This document shows, one piece after another, positions 40,548 to 49,156 of a stretch of DNA of 64,000 bases (positions are counted from its first letter, which is position 1; each line of letters starts with the position of its first letter). The notes under the pieces were generated by a model. It was not told the DNA's origin and did no database searches. It saw only the letters and a list, made by a program, of their open reading frames with translations. The position numbers and the translations under genes are program-made. The stretch is from Neobacillus citreus (GTDB lineage Bacteria; Bacillota; Bacilli; Bacillales; Cytobacillaceae), in NCBI RefSeq assembly GCF_018343545.2, contig NZ_JAGYPE020000009.1:59691-123690 (forward strand), given 5' to 3'.

Positions 40548-42806
40548 ATGTTTAAAGTAGGGAAAAAATTCAAGAAACTTGTGTGGTCTACATTTGTATC
40601 GAGCGTAGCTGTCGCATCCATAGCGGGCGGAGCATTTTCTGTACAGCCAACACAGGCAAACGCTGAACAGGCCGCTGTTTCATCCCAGCTGCCTTGGATG
40701 GATACGTCGCTTTCGCCTGAAAAACGTACCGAACTGCTTATCAATGCCATGACGCTTGACCAGAAAATCCAACAGCTTGCTGGGCAACGTGGAGCAATTC
40801 CGGAGCTGCCTGAATGCGGATCACCTGGCAGGCACGTTCCTGGAATCCCTGAACTTGGGATCCCAACATTCAGAATTACCAATGGTCCTGTAGGTCTTGG
40901 CGGCGGTGACTGCAGCCCGCAGGATAAGGCCACCGCTTTACCGGTTGCCCTTGGACTTGCAGCGAGTTTTGACCCTAGTCTTGCCTACTCTTTCGGTGAC
41001 TTAATGGGTGGTGAGGCCCGCACGCTTGGGCTGCACGAACTCGAAGCACCAGGCATGAATCTTGCTCGCTTAGGCGAGAATGGCCGTAATTTCGAGTACA
41101 TGGGTGAAGATCCTTATCTTGCTGGTGTTTTATCTTCTAAAGAAATCCAGGGTATCCAAGATAATGATATTATCGCGATGTCAAAGCATTACGTACTTAA
41201 TGATCAAGAACAAAACCGTGGATCTGTGAACGTTAACATCGACGAAAATGTACTTCATGAGCTTTACCTTCTCCCATTTGAAATGTCAGTAAAGGATGGC
41301 AACGTTGGTTCCATTATGTGCTCCTACAACCGGGTAAGCGGAACCTACGCCTGTGAGAACGAGTATCTGTTGAATACCGTTTTGCGCGATCAGTGGGGAT
41401 TCAAAGGGTACGTGCAGTCTGACTTTGGTGCCACCCATTCGACTGCCCCAGCGCTTAACGCCGGATTGGATTTTGAAATGCAAAGTGCCAGATTCTTCAA
41501 CCCTGCCAACATTAATGCCGCACTTGCGGACGGCAGCCTAACAATGGATACCGTTGACCAAGCTCTTAGTCGCCGGTATATCCAAATGTTCAAATATGGA
41601 ATTTTCGACCGTTCGATTGTACGTGGTACGATCGATGCTGAAACGAACGGTTCGAAATCACGTGAGATTGCAGAACAGACAGCTGTATTGCTGAAGAATG
41701 AGGGTAACCTGCTTCCGCTCAATCCGTCTGTAAAATCAATTGCCTTAATCGGTAAGTCAACCTATGTTGACGCCGCCGTTGCAGGAGGCGGCGGCAGTTC
41801 GCGGGTAAGTCCGCTATATACCGTTTCACCACTGCAGGGACTTCAAAATACTATAACTAAACTAGGCTCTGACACAGCGATTACGAAGGTAACCGTGGCT
41901 AATGACAATAGTAATCTTAACGAAGCTGTTGCTGCGGCTAAGAATGCAGACATCGTCATCCTTATGGCTGGTGTTGTAACTAGCGAGGGCCGTGACCGCC
42001 CTAGCTTGTCCTTGCCTGACAACCAGGATGAAATGATTTCAGCTGTGACAGCAGCGAACAAGAAAACGGCTTTAGTTCTTAAAGATGGGGATCCTGTTCT
42101 AATGCCATGGGTTAATGAAGTCCCATCGATCCTAGAAGCATGGAATCCGGGTCAGGAAGATGGCAATGTTGTTGCGAACCTGTTATTTGGTCTTGCCAAC
42201 CCTTCCGGAAAGCTTCCAGTGACCTATCCAGTTTCCAAAGCGGACACACCAACAAGCACTGCAGAGCGCTACCCAGGCGTTAATCAAGGTATACTGGACA
42301 GCACGGGCAAAGAAATTCCGCAAGTGTACTATTCTGAAGGTTTGGAAATGGGTTACCGCTGGTACGATGCACAAGGCATCAAGCCTCTTTTTGCATTTGG
42401 TCATGGTCTGTCCTATACAAACTTTGACATTTCTAAACTAGTTGTGACGCCGAAGACAACGGACGGGACTAAGAAAATTCAGGTATCCTTCTTCGTAGAA
42501 AATACCGGAAAAGTTGCGGGTGCGGAAGTACCGCAAGTATACGTAGGTCTGCCTAAGAATGCAAACGAACCACCTAAGCGGCTTGTTGGATTTGAGAAAG
42601 TCTGGCTCAACCCAGGTGAAAAGAAACATGTGACGATTACCATTGACCCAGCAGCAAGCAACCACCCGCTGGCCATCTGGGATTCCAATGCTGATACTTG
42701 GAAAACATTAGATGGTGAGTACAAAGTATTCGTTGGCAACTCTTCTGACAACATTACTTTGACAGATTCCATCAACGTGCGGACCCCAGCGGGGCATAGT
42801 AAATAG
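40548..42806 (+). CDS. secreted GH3 beta-glucosidase
   Basis: A 752-residue glycoside hydrolase family 3 enzyme with a Sec signal peptide (cleavage probably after QANA, near residue 39). The N-terminal TIM-barrel carries the catalytic Asp in VQSDFGATHS and the conserved KHYVLNDQEQNRG substrate loop. The alpha/beta sandwich (about 365-560) has LLKNEGNLLPL and GKLPVTYP. The C-terminal fibronectin-III-like domain starts near 630 (VSFFVENTGKVAGAEVPQVYVG). It cleaves beta-glucosides outside the cell. Codon use is more GC-rich than its neighbours, which may reflect high expression or transfer. AGGTTGGAGAG precedes the ATG, and the cre site indicates carbon-catabolite control. Confidence 0.9.
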   Translation: MFKVGKKFKKLVWSTFVSSVAVASIAGGAFSVQPTQANAEQAAVSSQLPWMDTSLSPEKRTELLINAMTLDQKIQQLAGQRGAIPELPECGSPGRHVPGIPELGIPTFRITNGPVGLGGGDCSPQDKATALPVALGLAASFDPSLAYSFGDLMGGEARTLGLHELEAPGMNLARLGENGRNFEYMGEDPYLAGVLSSKEIQGIQDNDIIAMSKHYVLNDQEQNRGSVNVNIDENVLHELYLLPFEMSVKDGNVGSIMCSYNRVSGTYACENEYLLNTVLRDQWGFKGYVQSDFGATHSTAPALNAGLDFEMQSARFFNPANINAALADGSLTMDTVDQALSRRYIQMFKYGIFDRSIVRGTIDAETNGSKSREIAEQTAVLLKNEGNLLPLNPSVKSIALIGKSTYVDAAVAGGGGSSRVSPLYTVSPLQGLQNTITKLGSDTAITKVTVANDNSNLNEAVAAAKNADIVILMAGVVTSEGRDRPSLSLPDNQDEMISAVTAANKKTALVLKDGDPVLMPWVNEVPSILEAWNPGQEDGNVVANLLFGLANPSGKLPVTYPVSKADTPTSTAERYPGVNQGILDSTGKEIPQVYYSEGLEMGYRWYDAQGIKPLFAFGHGLSYTNFDISKLVVTPKTTDGTKKIQVSFFVENTGKVAGAEVPQVYVGLPKNANEPPKRLVGFEKVWLNPGEKKHVTITIDPAASNHPLAIWDSNADTWKTLDGEYKVFVGNSSDNITLTDSINVRTPAGHSK

Positions 42807-42897
42807 GTAGTCTATAAAGTAAAGAAGCTGGCGAAAACGTTCTGTTTTACGCCTAACGCGTTTACTTTAGAGGTGCAAATGTTTTAAAACACATAGG

Positions 42898-42942
42898 AAA
42901 ACGCACTTGAATTCCGAATATAATTCACAGTGCGTTTTTTAT
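42898..42942 (+). terminator. terminator after the beta-glucosidase gene
   Basis: AAAACGCACT pairs with AGTGCGTTTT, extended by GAATT/AATTC in the stem, and ends in TTTTTT. Confidence 0.85.
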
Positions 42943-43049
42943 TGATTAATCAAAATTTCGGTAGCCTTTTGTTGCTTATTTTGTCCTAATTCACATTGTA
43001 AATCACTCGGTATGAAATAATTATTGTAGGGTGGGTGAATTATTTGCAA

Positions 43050-43243
43050 AATAAGCGGAGTTTTTTCGGTTAGACTGCTGAATAGACTCGGTTCGGTGTA
43101 TATAAGCGAAGTTTTTCCGATTAAGTAAAGAAAAATAACCCATTTTCACGTTTTTCGAGCCAATAGTCGGAATTTTTCCGCTTATTTATTCTATTTTTAG
43201 TGCTATTTCTAAATTAAGAGAAATTTCTCCGCTTATTTATCAA
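43050..43243. repeat. cluster of four AATAAGCGGA-type repeats (two direct, two inverted)
   Basis: A unit of about 22-26 bases reading ATAAGCGGAGTTTTTTCGG occurs at 43050-43075 and 43101-43126 on the plus strand. It occurs inverted at 43165-43192 and 43217-43243. The block fills a long gap (42945-43599) in which I see no gene. The arrangement can fold into one large cruciform. Confidence 0.75.
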
Positions 43244-43305
43244 ACTCGCTTTAGCGTCTAATGACTTGTACAACATACGGGGGAGTAAGTGAAAAAAGAT
43301 AATAC

Positions 43306-43346
43306 AAAAAAGGCTTAGAGATGAAAAAATATCTCTAAGCCTTTTT
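43306..43346. terminator. strong bidirectional terminator-like hairpin
   Basis: AAAAAGGCTTAGAGAT pairs perfectly with ATCTCTAAGCCTTTTT over an eight-base loop. No gene on either side clearly needs it. Confidence 0.75.
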
Positions 43347-43599
43347 GACTGTGAAAATATCCTTTGATTTGTGTTGTGAAATTTATGTGATTTGCTATCT
43401 GATTAGGTCTGTGAATTAACGTTTTGCTCCCCAAAAGTAAACCCGTTATTCTTCGCCAGCTTCATTTTTATTTAGGTCTGATAGCTACGTCTTCAATGAA
43501 ACCATGTATTGATTATATTTCCTTAATATCAATTTGTTTCGGCACCCTCTGGCCATCCATCCATGAGAGTGACTGCATGATTTTCAGTTGGGGCGTCAA

Positions 43600-43812
43600 T
43601 TAGTTGTATATCTTTCCTTCCATCCATGTAAGATTCACTTGATGATAATATTCGTCATGCTTCATTTTTGCATCCTTAGCCTCCCACGCACATTTTACGA
43701 TAGTTGGATAAAATTTTTTATAATAAAAATATGATTGGATATATGTCTTGGTTCTTCGCCATTGAGAAGGCATTGTCATGAGATTAAATGAAAACAACAA
43801 AAAACCTTCCAA
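43600..43812 (-). CDS. uncertain small Tyr/Lys-rich protein
   Basis: A 70-codon frame whose C-terminal 55 residues (YIQSYFYYKKFYPTIVKCAW onward) look protein-like. It starts right after the lgt terminator, with no promoter or ribosome site that I can support. A similar WMxG segment follows in another frame near 43545-43575, hinting at a decayed duplicate. Treat as doubtful. Confidence 0.25.
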   Translation of the reverse strand: MEGFLLFSFNLMTMPSQWRRTKTYIQSYFYYKKFYPTIVKCAWEAKDAKMKHDEYYHQVNLTWMEGKIYN

Positions 43813-43836
43813 AAAGAATATAACGGAAGGTTTTTG
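43802..43836 (-). terminator. terminator after lgt
   Basis: On the minus strand AAAACCTTCC and GGAAGGTTTT form the stem over a 14-base loop, followed by TTTTTTG. Confidence 0.75.
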
Positions 43837-43844
43837 TTAATGAA

Positions 43845-44666
43845 TTACTTAAAGTTATCGGCGGTAGAACTTAAAAGTGCATAACCTTTCTTTCTTCGAT
43901 AAAAAGCAATGACGATACTTAGGATTACACAAACTATTGATACTAATTGGGCAATTCGTATATGGGATGTTAACATGAGACTATCTGTCCGAAGGCCTTC
44001 GACAAAGAATCTTCCAATTGAGTACCAAAGCAGGTAGGTTAAAAATATTTCGCCTCTTCTAAAATCGATTCTTCTTAAAAGGATTAATAGAATAACACCT
44101 GTGAAATTCCAGATGGATTCATACAAAAATGTTGGGTGGTAATAAACACCGTTGATATTCATTTGGTTAATAATAAAGTCAGGTAAATGCAGTGACTCCA
44201 GAAAACTTCTAGATACCGGTCCCCCGTGGGCTTCCTGGTTCATAAAGTTTCCCCATCGGCCAATGGCTTGTCCAAGCAGCAGACTAGGAGCTAATAGATC
44301 TGCCATTTTCCAGAAAGATAATTTTCTTTTTCTACAAAACCAAATGGCGGTTAAAACGGCCCCGATAATTCCGCCGTGAATGGCAATTCCACCATGCCAA
44401 ATAGCAGGAATTTCAGTAAGATGATTTTTATAGTAACTCCATTCAAAGAGGACATAGTATGTCCTTGCACAAATGATGGCTATTGGTAACGCAATGATAA
44501 TTAAATCACCAATTGTTCCAGGAGGAATTCCCCTCTTCTCCCCTTCTTTTTCGGCTAACAATAGCCCTAATATAACACCAATACCAATGATCACTCCGTA
44601 CCAATGTACAGCAATAGGTCCAAGGTGAATGGCAATTGGATTAAGTGGATAAACAAGTGCTAACAT
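43845..44666 (-). CDS. lgt: prolipoprotein diacylglyceryl transferase Lgt
   Basis: A 273-residue membrane enzyme that attaches diacylglycerol to the lipobox Cys of lipoproteins, the first step of lipoprotein maturation. The Lgt signature [18 protein letters not shown] is intact (near 133-150), as are [13 protein letters not shown] and [14 protein letters not shown]. There are about seven membrane segments. Start: the ATG at 44666 with GGGAG six bases upstream; the longer frame is not supported. The many lipoprotein substrates in this window (LivJ-like, TAXI and OppA-like) depend on it. Confidence 0.93.
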   Translation of the reverse strand: MLALVYPLNPIAIHLGPIAVHWYGVIIGIGVILGLLLAEKEGEKRGIPPGTIGDLIIIALPIAIICARTYYVLFEWSYYKNHLTEIPAIWHGGIAIHGGIIGAVLTAIWFCRKRKLSFWKMADLLAPSLLLGQAIGRWGNFMNQEAHGGPVSRSFLESLHLPDFIINQMNINGVYYHPTFLYESIWNFTGVILLILLRRIDFRRGEIFLTYLLWYSIGRFFVEGLRTDSLMLTSHIRIAQLVSIVCVILSIVIAFYRRKKGYALLSSTADNFK

Positions 44667-44984
44667 ACCTGACTCCCTTCTTACTATCATTCATTAACCA
44701 AATATTCTTAAAGATTGCATTTTTATTATAACAAACATGGATTATTGGTTTTATTAAAAAATCATTAAAATCAGATTGTAAGATTTATTAATTTGAATGG
44801 GCTGTATTGAAAAACAGACTGAAAACCTGTTAATTGTAAATAAATTAGCTAAAGGATATTAATCACCAAACTTTTATATTCTCTCGTTTTTGATCATTTT
44901 CCTTTCTATTGTTTTGCTGCTTATATTTCTTATTTTTGGTATTTATTATCTATTTGCCTTGGGATTAATATAAGCCTATTAAAA

Positions 44985-45018
44985 AAGGATGGTTCGATCA
45001 TCATCGAAGCATCCTTTT
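44985..45018. terminator. terminator after the GerPA-like gene
   Basis: AAAAGGATGGTTCGAT pairs with ATCGAAGCATCCTTTT over CATC, with a T-run on the plus strand and A/T-rich sequence on the minus side. The 44667-44984 gap shows no gene. Confidence 0.65.
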
Positions 45019-45020
45019 CT

Positions 45021-45530
45021 TTACTCTTTTTCAATGATTGCGATTTTAATATCACGATCATCCATGACTGCATCTATAGTATCTTGATCATCAGTTATAT
45101 TGATATTCCCCATTAGCTGAATATTATTCCCATTTAAATTACCGTGATTGGTATTTTCTTTTTGATTACCATCAATCCCATTAACATGACCCTTGCCAAC
45201 GAATACCGAGCTTCCTGGCTGCATGGAATTGACGTTTACACTATTAAGATTAAGATTTGTTAAGTTGTTTTCATCACTTGAATTCTCGAGGGCAATATGA
45301 ATGTCCCGATCATCAATTGGTGTGTCAACTATGTCAGGGTCAATTAGGATGGAAGTATTGCAAAGCAGCAAATTAGATTGTCCGCCAATACTTCCGAACA
45401 CACTGTTTTGCTTGCCATGAGCACTCCAGCCGATCGCAGTATTTTGCTCCCCTATAAAAATACCACACTGTCTCTCCATTGTTTGGACATGAATGTTACC
45501 TGCAAAAGTAAAATCTGTAGTTTTACCCAT
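45021..45530 (-). CDS. duplicated GerPA/GerPF-like spore protein
   Basis: A 169-residue, Asn- and Gly-rich protein made of two related halves. IFIGEQN (24-30) recurs as VFVGKGH (109-115), and DTPIDDRDIHIA (69-80) recurs as DAVMDDRDIKIA (153-164), a spacing of 84-85 residues. The layout resembles GerPA/GerPF family spore germination proteins, which help nutrients cross the spore coat. A shorter single-unit protein is encoded next upstream. GGTGAACC precedes the ATG. Probably expressed in the mother cell during sporulation. The family call is by resemblance only. Confidence 0.65.
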   Translation of the reverse strand: MGKTTDFTFAGNIHVQTMERQCGIFIGEQNTAIGWSAHGKQNSVFGSIGGQSNLLLCNTSILIDPDIVDTPIDDRDIHIALENSSDENNLTNLNLNSVNVNSMQPGSSVFVGKGHVNGIDGNQKENTNHGNLNGNNIQLMGNINITDDQDTIDAVMDDRDIKIAIIEKE

Positions 45531-45637
45531 TTATGGTTCACCACTTTAGTTCATTATGAATGAGGTTTAATGCTCTAATTTATGTTCATGAATCTTGGGT
45601 TGTGCATTCACCTAAAAAGCGCTGTCTTACTGTTTGC

Positions 45638-45886
45638 TTATGCATTCACTGGAATGCTCGGCTTAAAGTCCTGATCAAAGATAACCCCATCTATGATTTC
45701 AAAGCTATCCGCGATATTATTTATATTTCCGGCATTAATAGTGTTAATACCGTAAATTCCCCCTGTATTTAAATTGTATTTCCTGTTAGCATCCATCCCA
45801 TTTACAATACCTTCACCAACAAAAATGGCGGAACTAGGTTGAGGAGAATTTATGTTTAACATTCCTACATTAACAATTGAAGCCAC
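45638..45886 (-). CDS. single-unit GerPA/GerPF-like spore protein
   Basis: An 82-residue protein with the same IFVGEGIVNGMDANRKYN pattern as the second half of the neighbouring duplicated protein. An Asn/Ile-rich middle and an acidic ending (IIDGVIFDQDF) follow. The start is GTG at 45886 with AGGAGG eight bases upstream. It is 107 bases upstream of the duplicated gene on the same strand. Spore-coat or germination role inferred from the GerPA family. Confidence 0.65.
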   Translation of the reverse strand: MASIVNVGMLNINSPQPSSAIFVGEGIVNGMDANRKYNLNTGGIYGINTINAGNINNIADSFEIIDGVIFDQDFKPSIPVNA

Positions 45887-45963
45887 CCAAATTTCCTCCT
45901 ATTCTCCCGTTACTGTTTATTATTTTATGTTCAAAGAATAAACTTTGGAACATAAAATCGACA

Positions 45964-46072
45964 TCTCAAAAATACACCAAAACAGCAAGCAAAAGAATGG
46001 ATCTGCGAATACAGTTCACCTGAACAAGAAACCGTTGCTTACATTAATTTATATAAAGATTTATTAAATTAA
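45964..46072 (+). pseudogene. C-terminal gene remnant
   Basis: An open stretch without a start codon reads TPKQQAKEWICEYSSPEQET and then VAYINLYKDLLN before a stop at 46070. The amino-acid pattern looks coding, but nothing precedes it in frame, so it is probably the tail of a deleted gene. The family is not recognised. Confidence 0.35.
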
Positions 46073-46217
46073 GGGTACTCAATGGCATTACCTGATTTTT
46101 GTATAAAAATAAAGGGCTTGGCAAATTTAATAAAAGGTAACTAACTCAGGGGGAATTAGAAATATAAAAGGAAATATTTCTATAATTCGGGTTTTCGCCT
46201 ATAGAGGAGATGTTAGC

Positions 46218-46796
46218 TTGACAGTTAAACAATATTGGAAAGAAATAAACAATAAGAGTGAACGGGTTTCGTCTTTAATGCATTCTTTTTGGCGTGAACA
46301 TTCTGACTGGGGAAACTGGCAGTTCTGGGTCATCTTACTCTTCTTGCTTGTTCCATTGGTTGTACTTCTAATTAAGCTTAACCGAAATAGAAGTCTTGAA
46401 ATTCTTTTCTTTGGGTACACAGTACATATGTTATGGACCTATACAGACCTCATACTTATCAGACAAGGTTATGTAGACCATCGCTATTTTCTAACGCCAT
46501 TCTTGCCACAAGCGTTAGGAATTACAGCATCCCTTATCCCTGTTTCCTTTATGCTTGTCTATCAATATTGCTTGAATCAAGATAAACCTTTCATTATATG
46601 GACTACTGGACTAAGTGCCATCTTAGCTTTTGTTTTTGCCCCTATTGAAAAGTGGCTGGGTCTCGTTTCCATCTATAAGGGATTTACAATTGTTCATCTA
46701 TTTTTTATAGATATTGTTATTACCATGATTGCTTACGGGTTGACGAAGTTTTTTGTAAGGTTTTATGCAGCAAGACAGTCGAATTTGGACAACTAA
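46218..46796 (+). CDS. CBO0543-like membrane protein
   Basis: A 192-residue membrane protein with about five hydrophobic segments: near 33-53, 63-82, 95-112, 124-140 and 155-178. Layout and motifs such as YTDLILIRQG and FAPIEKWLGL recall the CBO0543-type proteins common in Bacillaceae, whose function is unknown. The start is TTG at 46218 with AGGAGA eight bases upstream. It lies alone, followed by a REP-like palindrome. Confidence 0.7.
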   Translation: MTVKQYWKEINNKSERVSSLMHSFWREHSDWGNWQFWVILLFLLVPLVVLLIKLNRNRSLEILFFGYTVHMLWTYTDLILIRQGYVDHRYFLTPFLPQALGITASLIPVSFMLVYQYCLNQDKPFIIWTTGLSAILAFVFAPIEKWLGLVSIYKGFTIVHLFFIDIVITMIAYGLTKFFVRFYAARQSNLDN

Positions 46797-46813
46797 ATCT
46801 TTTTTCTAAAAAC

Positions 46814-46863
46814 GGGGTCAGTCCCCCAGTACGTTAAAGCTTTAGTGCACTGGGGGACTGACC
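46814..46863. repeat. REP-like palindromic element, copy 2
   Basis: The best-preserved copy: GGGGTCAGTCCCCCAGT and ACTGGGGGACTGACC pair around TTAAAGCTTTA. Also placed to act as a terminator for the preceding gene. Confidence 0.85.
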
Positions 46864-46907
46864 TTTGAATTTCAGTTTACATAATAATATTATGAAGTAT
46901 TTTTATA

Positions 46908-47111
46908 TTAACCAAAGAATAAATCCAATATATTGGAAGCTTTAGAAGATTGCTTATTATAGAACTCGGAGTATCCACATTTTTTACAATACACCACGAT
47001 AAAGGTATTGTGCTGAATATCTAAGATTTTCGATAAACCGGTGCCCGTCATCGCCACTTCCTTTGTTCCTGCATCTTTGCTTCCGCATTTTATACAGCCT
47101 TTTTCAGACAT
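46908..47111 (-). CDS. zinc-ribbon protein (DUF2082 type)
   Basis: A 67-residue protein with two CxxC pairs: CIKCGS at the N-terminus and CKKCGYSE near 45. The central GTGLSKILDIQHNTFIVVYC and the C-terminal NILDLFFG match the zinc-ribbon family DUF2082. Start: ATG at 47111 with GGGGGGAG upstream; the longer frame is unlikely. It may bind nucleic acid. Its function is not established. Confidence 0.8.
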   Translation of the reverse strand: MSEKGCIKCGSKDAGTKEVAMTGTGLSKILDIQHNTFIVVYCKKCGYSEFYNKQSSKASNILDLFFG

Positions 47112-47321
47112 ACTTGTTCTCCCCCCACAAATAACCAATTTAGTTTCCCTATAATACGAAGGCCGCTCGAAAAGGTTTCAGTGGATTTATAGAAGCATTG
47201 TCCTTCTGCCAATCACTGCTTTTTATGGAAAAAACCGCTTGGAGGCTTTACTTTTCACCCATTTACTTAGTATGTTTAATCCCCTTTTATTTCGTGAAGA
47301 ATGATAAGCGAGGTGATCCTG

Positions 47322-47627
47322 ATGAAACTCCTTTTCATTATCGGAAGTATTGTACTCCCTATATTAATGGTTATACTTCAAAAAAAATGGTCCAAAATAA
47401 AGGTCATTTTTGATTTAATGGCGATTCTGTCGGCACTTATTTTTGGAAATATTTCTTCAATCGCTATCTTTGAGATTATCAAAAATGATAAAGTCTTTAT
47501 GACCAATATTCATGCGGTATTTCTAAATCCCTTCTTCCTTATGACAGGCGCATACCTGGGGCTGTATTTTCTTTATATCCTTGTTTTACAAGTAGTAAAT
47601 GAAATTAAAACTGATAAAATTCTTTAG
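47322..47627 (+). CDS. small membrane protein, unknown
   Basis: A 101-residue protein with three hydrophobic stretches (about 1-20, 30-50 and 72-92) and short charged loops. The ATG at 47322 has GAGGTGATC at good spacing. No family recognised. A REP-like palindrome follows directly. Confidence 0.65.
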   Translation: MKLLFIIGSIVLPILMVILQKKWSKIKVIFDLMAILSALIFGNISSIAIFEIIKNDKVFMTNIHAVFLNPFFLMTGAYLGLYFLYILVLQVVNEIKTDKIL

Positions 47628-47640
47628 ATTTTTGGGAAAT

Positions 47641-47692
47641 GGGGCCGGTACCCCGTTACGTAAATGCGTTAATCGCCGGGGGACTAGTCCCT
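47641..47692. repeat. REP-like palindromic element, copy 3 (decayed)
   Basis: GGGGCCGGTACCCC and GGGGGACTAGTCCC are the decayed arms, with TTACG and TAAATGCGTTAA inside. It has lost exact pairing at several places compared with copies 1 and 2. Confidence 0.65.
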
Positions 47693-47798
47693 AGATTAGC
47701 GGTTTGTATAAAAAAAGGGCATGCCTAATACAATGACCCCAGAATAACGATTAAAATACCGAATTTAACACATTTCTTGTATATCTCACTCGAACAAA

Positions 47799-47827
47799 AA
47801 TGGTGCAGGAATTCTTCCTACACCATT
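47799..47827 (-). terminator. terminator after the peptidase operon
   Basis: AATGGTGCAGGAA pairs with TTCCTACACCATT over a three-base loop, followed by TTTTTG on the minus strand. Nothing else is seen between 47693 and 47940. Confidence 0.75.
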
Positions 47828-47940
47828 CTTCTATCATGATATTTTGAATTAAATTTCTACTAAACTGTTTGCGGAAAGTTATTTCCCCACTAGTCGACCA
47901 ACAATTGTATGAGTATCCAAGTCGCTGACTGAAAGTTGGA

Positions 47941-49110
47941 TTATTTTTGTTTTTCCTTAAATTGTGTAGTCCGGTGCATATGGGTCAATCTGCTGATTGT
48001 TTCTGCCAGCAACGCCGTTCGTTCAGGTAATGATGAAATGTCTAAGTACTCATCATCCCTATGGCCGTTCCCGCCTTTTGGTCCCAGCCCATCGACAGTT
48101 GCGATGCCCATTGAGCTGGTGAAAGAGCCATCTGAACATCCTCCTCTAAATGACTCTTTAATTTCAATCCCCATTTCATTCCCAATGTCCTGCACTAAAC
48201 CAATCAATTCAATCGATTTCTTGGTCTTCACCATTGGGGGCCGATTTAACTGGCCTGCTAGTTTGATTTTTGTCCCTTTGATGTTAGGTTCAGAGCAAAT
48301 CTCTTTCATTTTCTGCTCCACTTCTTTTATTTGCTCCAGTTTTGTGATCCTTACATCCACTTCAGCTTCCGCAATGGGGGCGATTGTATTGGCGGAAGTT
48401 CCTCCTTTTAACAATCCAACATTGACGGTGATGCCCTTCTTATAATCAGTGATTTTATGCAATTTTATCGTTTTATAAGCGATTTCTTCAATCGCGCTGC
48501 GGCCCTTTTCATGCTCAGATCCTGAATGAGCAGGCACTCCTTCTACTTTAATTTTGTACCTTGCTCCGCCCTTTCGCTGCGTTACAATCGAACCATCTTT
48601 CCCTGCCGCTTCCATAATAAGGGCATACTCTTTATCTTTTCCTATCTGTTCGATAAGAGATCTTGAGTGTCTCGAGCCGATTTCTTCGTCACTATTGAGA
48701 ACAATTTCAACATTCTTATACGCATCATCTTGCCTCTCAACCAATGATTTCATGGCAAATAGGACAGAAACCAAGCTTGCCTTCATATCGACGACACCAG
48801 GTCCATAAGCATAATTCCCCTTTATCTTAAAAGGCCGCTTTTCTGCCGTCCCTCTTTGAAAAACAGTATCCATATGGGCGACAATCATTACTTTGGGATC
48901 GATGGCATCAGGGTGCCTGATCACCAAATTATTTCCTCGTTCCTCATGGGGATGAACATGTACATCAAAACCGATTGATTCATATTCTTTTGATAAAACA
49001 GCACCTATTTCATCAATCCCTTGCTTAAAATAACTGCCGCTATCCATATTCACCAGCTTCTCTAAAAGGTTCAGCATGTCCTCCATCTTCTCATTATCTA
49101 TATCTATCAA
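47941..49110 (-). CDS. M20 family metallopeptidase (carboxypeptidase G2-like)
   Basis: An M20 zinc exopeptidase of the carboxypeptidase G2/ArgE group, about 389 residues. Metal-site motifs are present: HMDTVF with ARG-like YGPGVVDMKASL, and SDEEIGSRHS. The lid domain has ARYKIKVEGVPAHSGS. Such enzymes release C-terminal amino acids such as Glu from peptides or conjugates. The start is uncertain: TTG at 49110 has GGAG at good spacing, while ATG at 49128 and TTG at 49149 have none. It is the last gene of the SBP/S9/M20 operon. Confidence 0.82.
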   Translation of the reverse strand: MIDIDNEKMEDMLNLLEKLVNMDSGSYFKQGIDEIGAVLSKEYESIGFDVHVHPHEERGNNLVIRHPDAIDPKVMIVAHMDTVFQRGTAEKRPFKIKGNYAYGPGVVDMKASLVSVLFAMKSLVERQDDAYKNVEIVLNSDEEIGSRHSRSLIEQIGKDKEYALIMEAAGKDGSIVTQRKGGARYKIKVEGVPAHSGSEHEKGRSAIEEIAYKTIKLHKITDYKKGITVNVGLLKGGTSANTIAPIAEAEVDVRITKLEQIKEVEQKMKEICSEPNIKGTKIKLAGQLNRPPMVKTKKSIELIGLVQDIGNEMGIEIKESFRGGCSDGSFTSSMGIATVDGLGPKGGNGHRDDEYLDISSLPERTALLAETISRLTHMHRTTQFKEKQK

Positions 49111-49156
49111 CTTCTCCACTCCTAACATTTTATTACCAATAAAAAGCAAGCATCAT

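Noticed and set aside
40379..40933. 184-codon frame antisense to the start of the beta-glucosidase gene
   Set aside because: It lies opposite a strongly supported coding region, has Pro/Cys-rich low-sense text, and runs over the promoter and cre site of that gene.
43050..43243. CRISPR array
   Set aside because: The repeats occur in both orientations, have no uniform spacers, and no cas gene is present.
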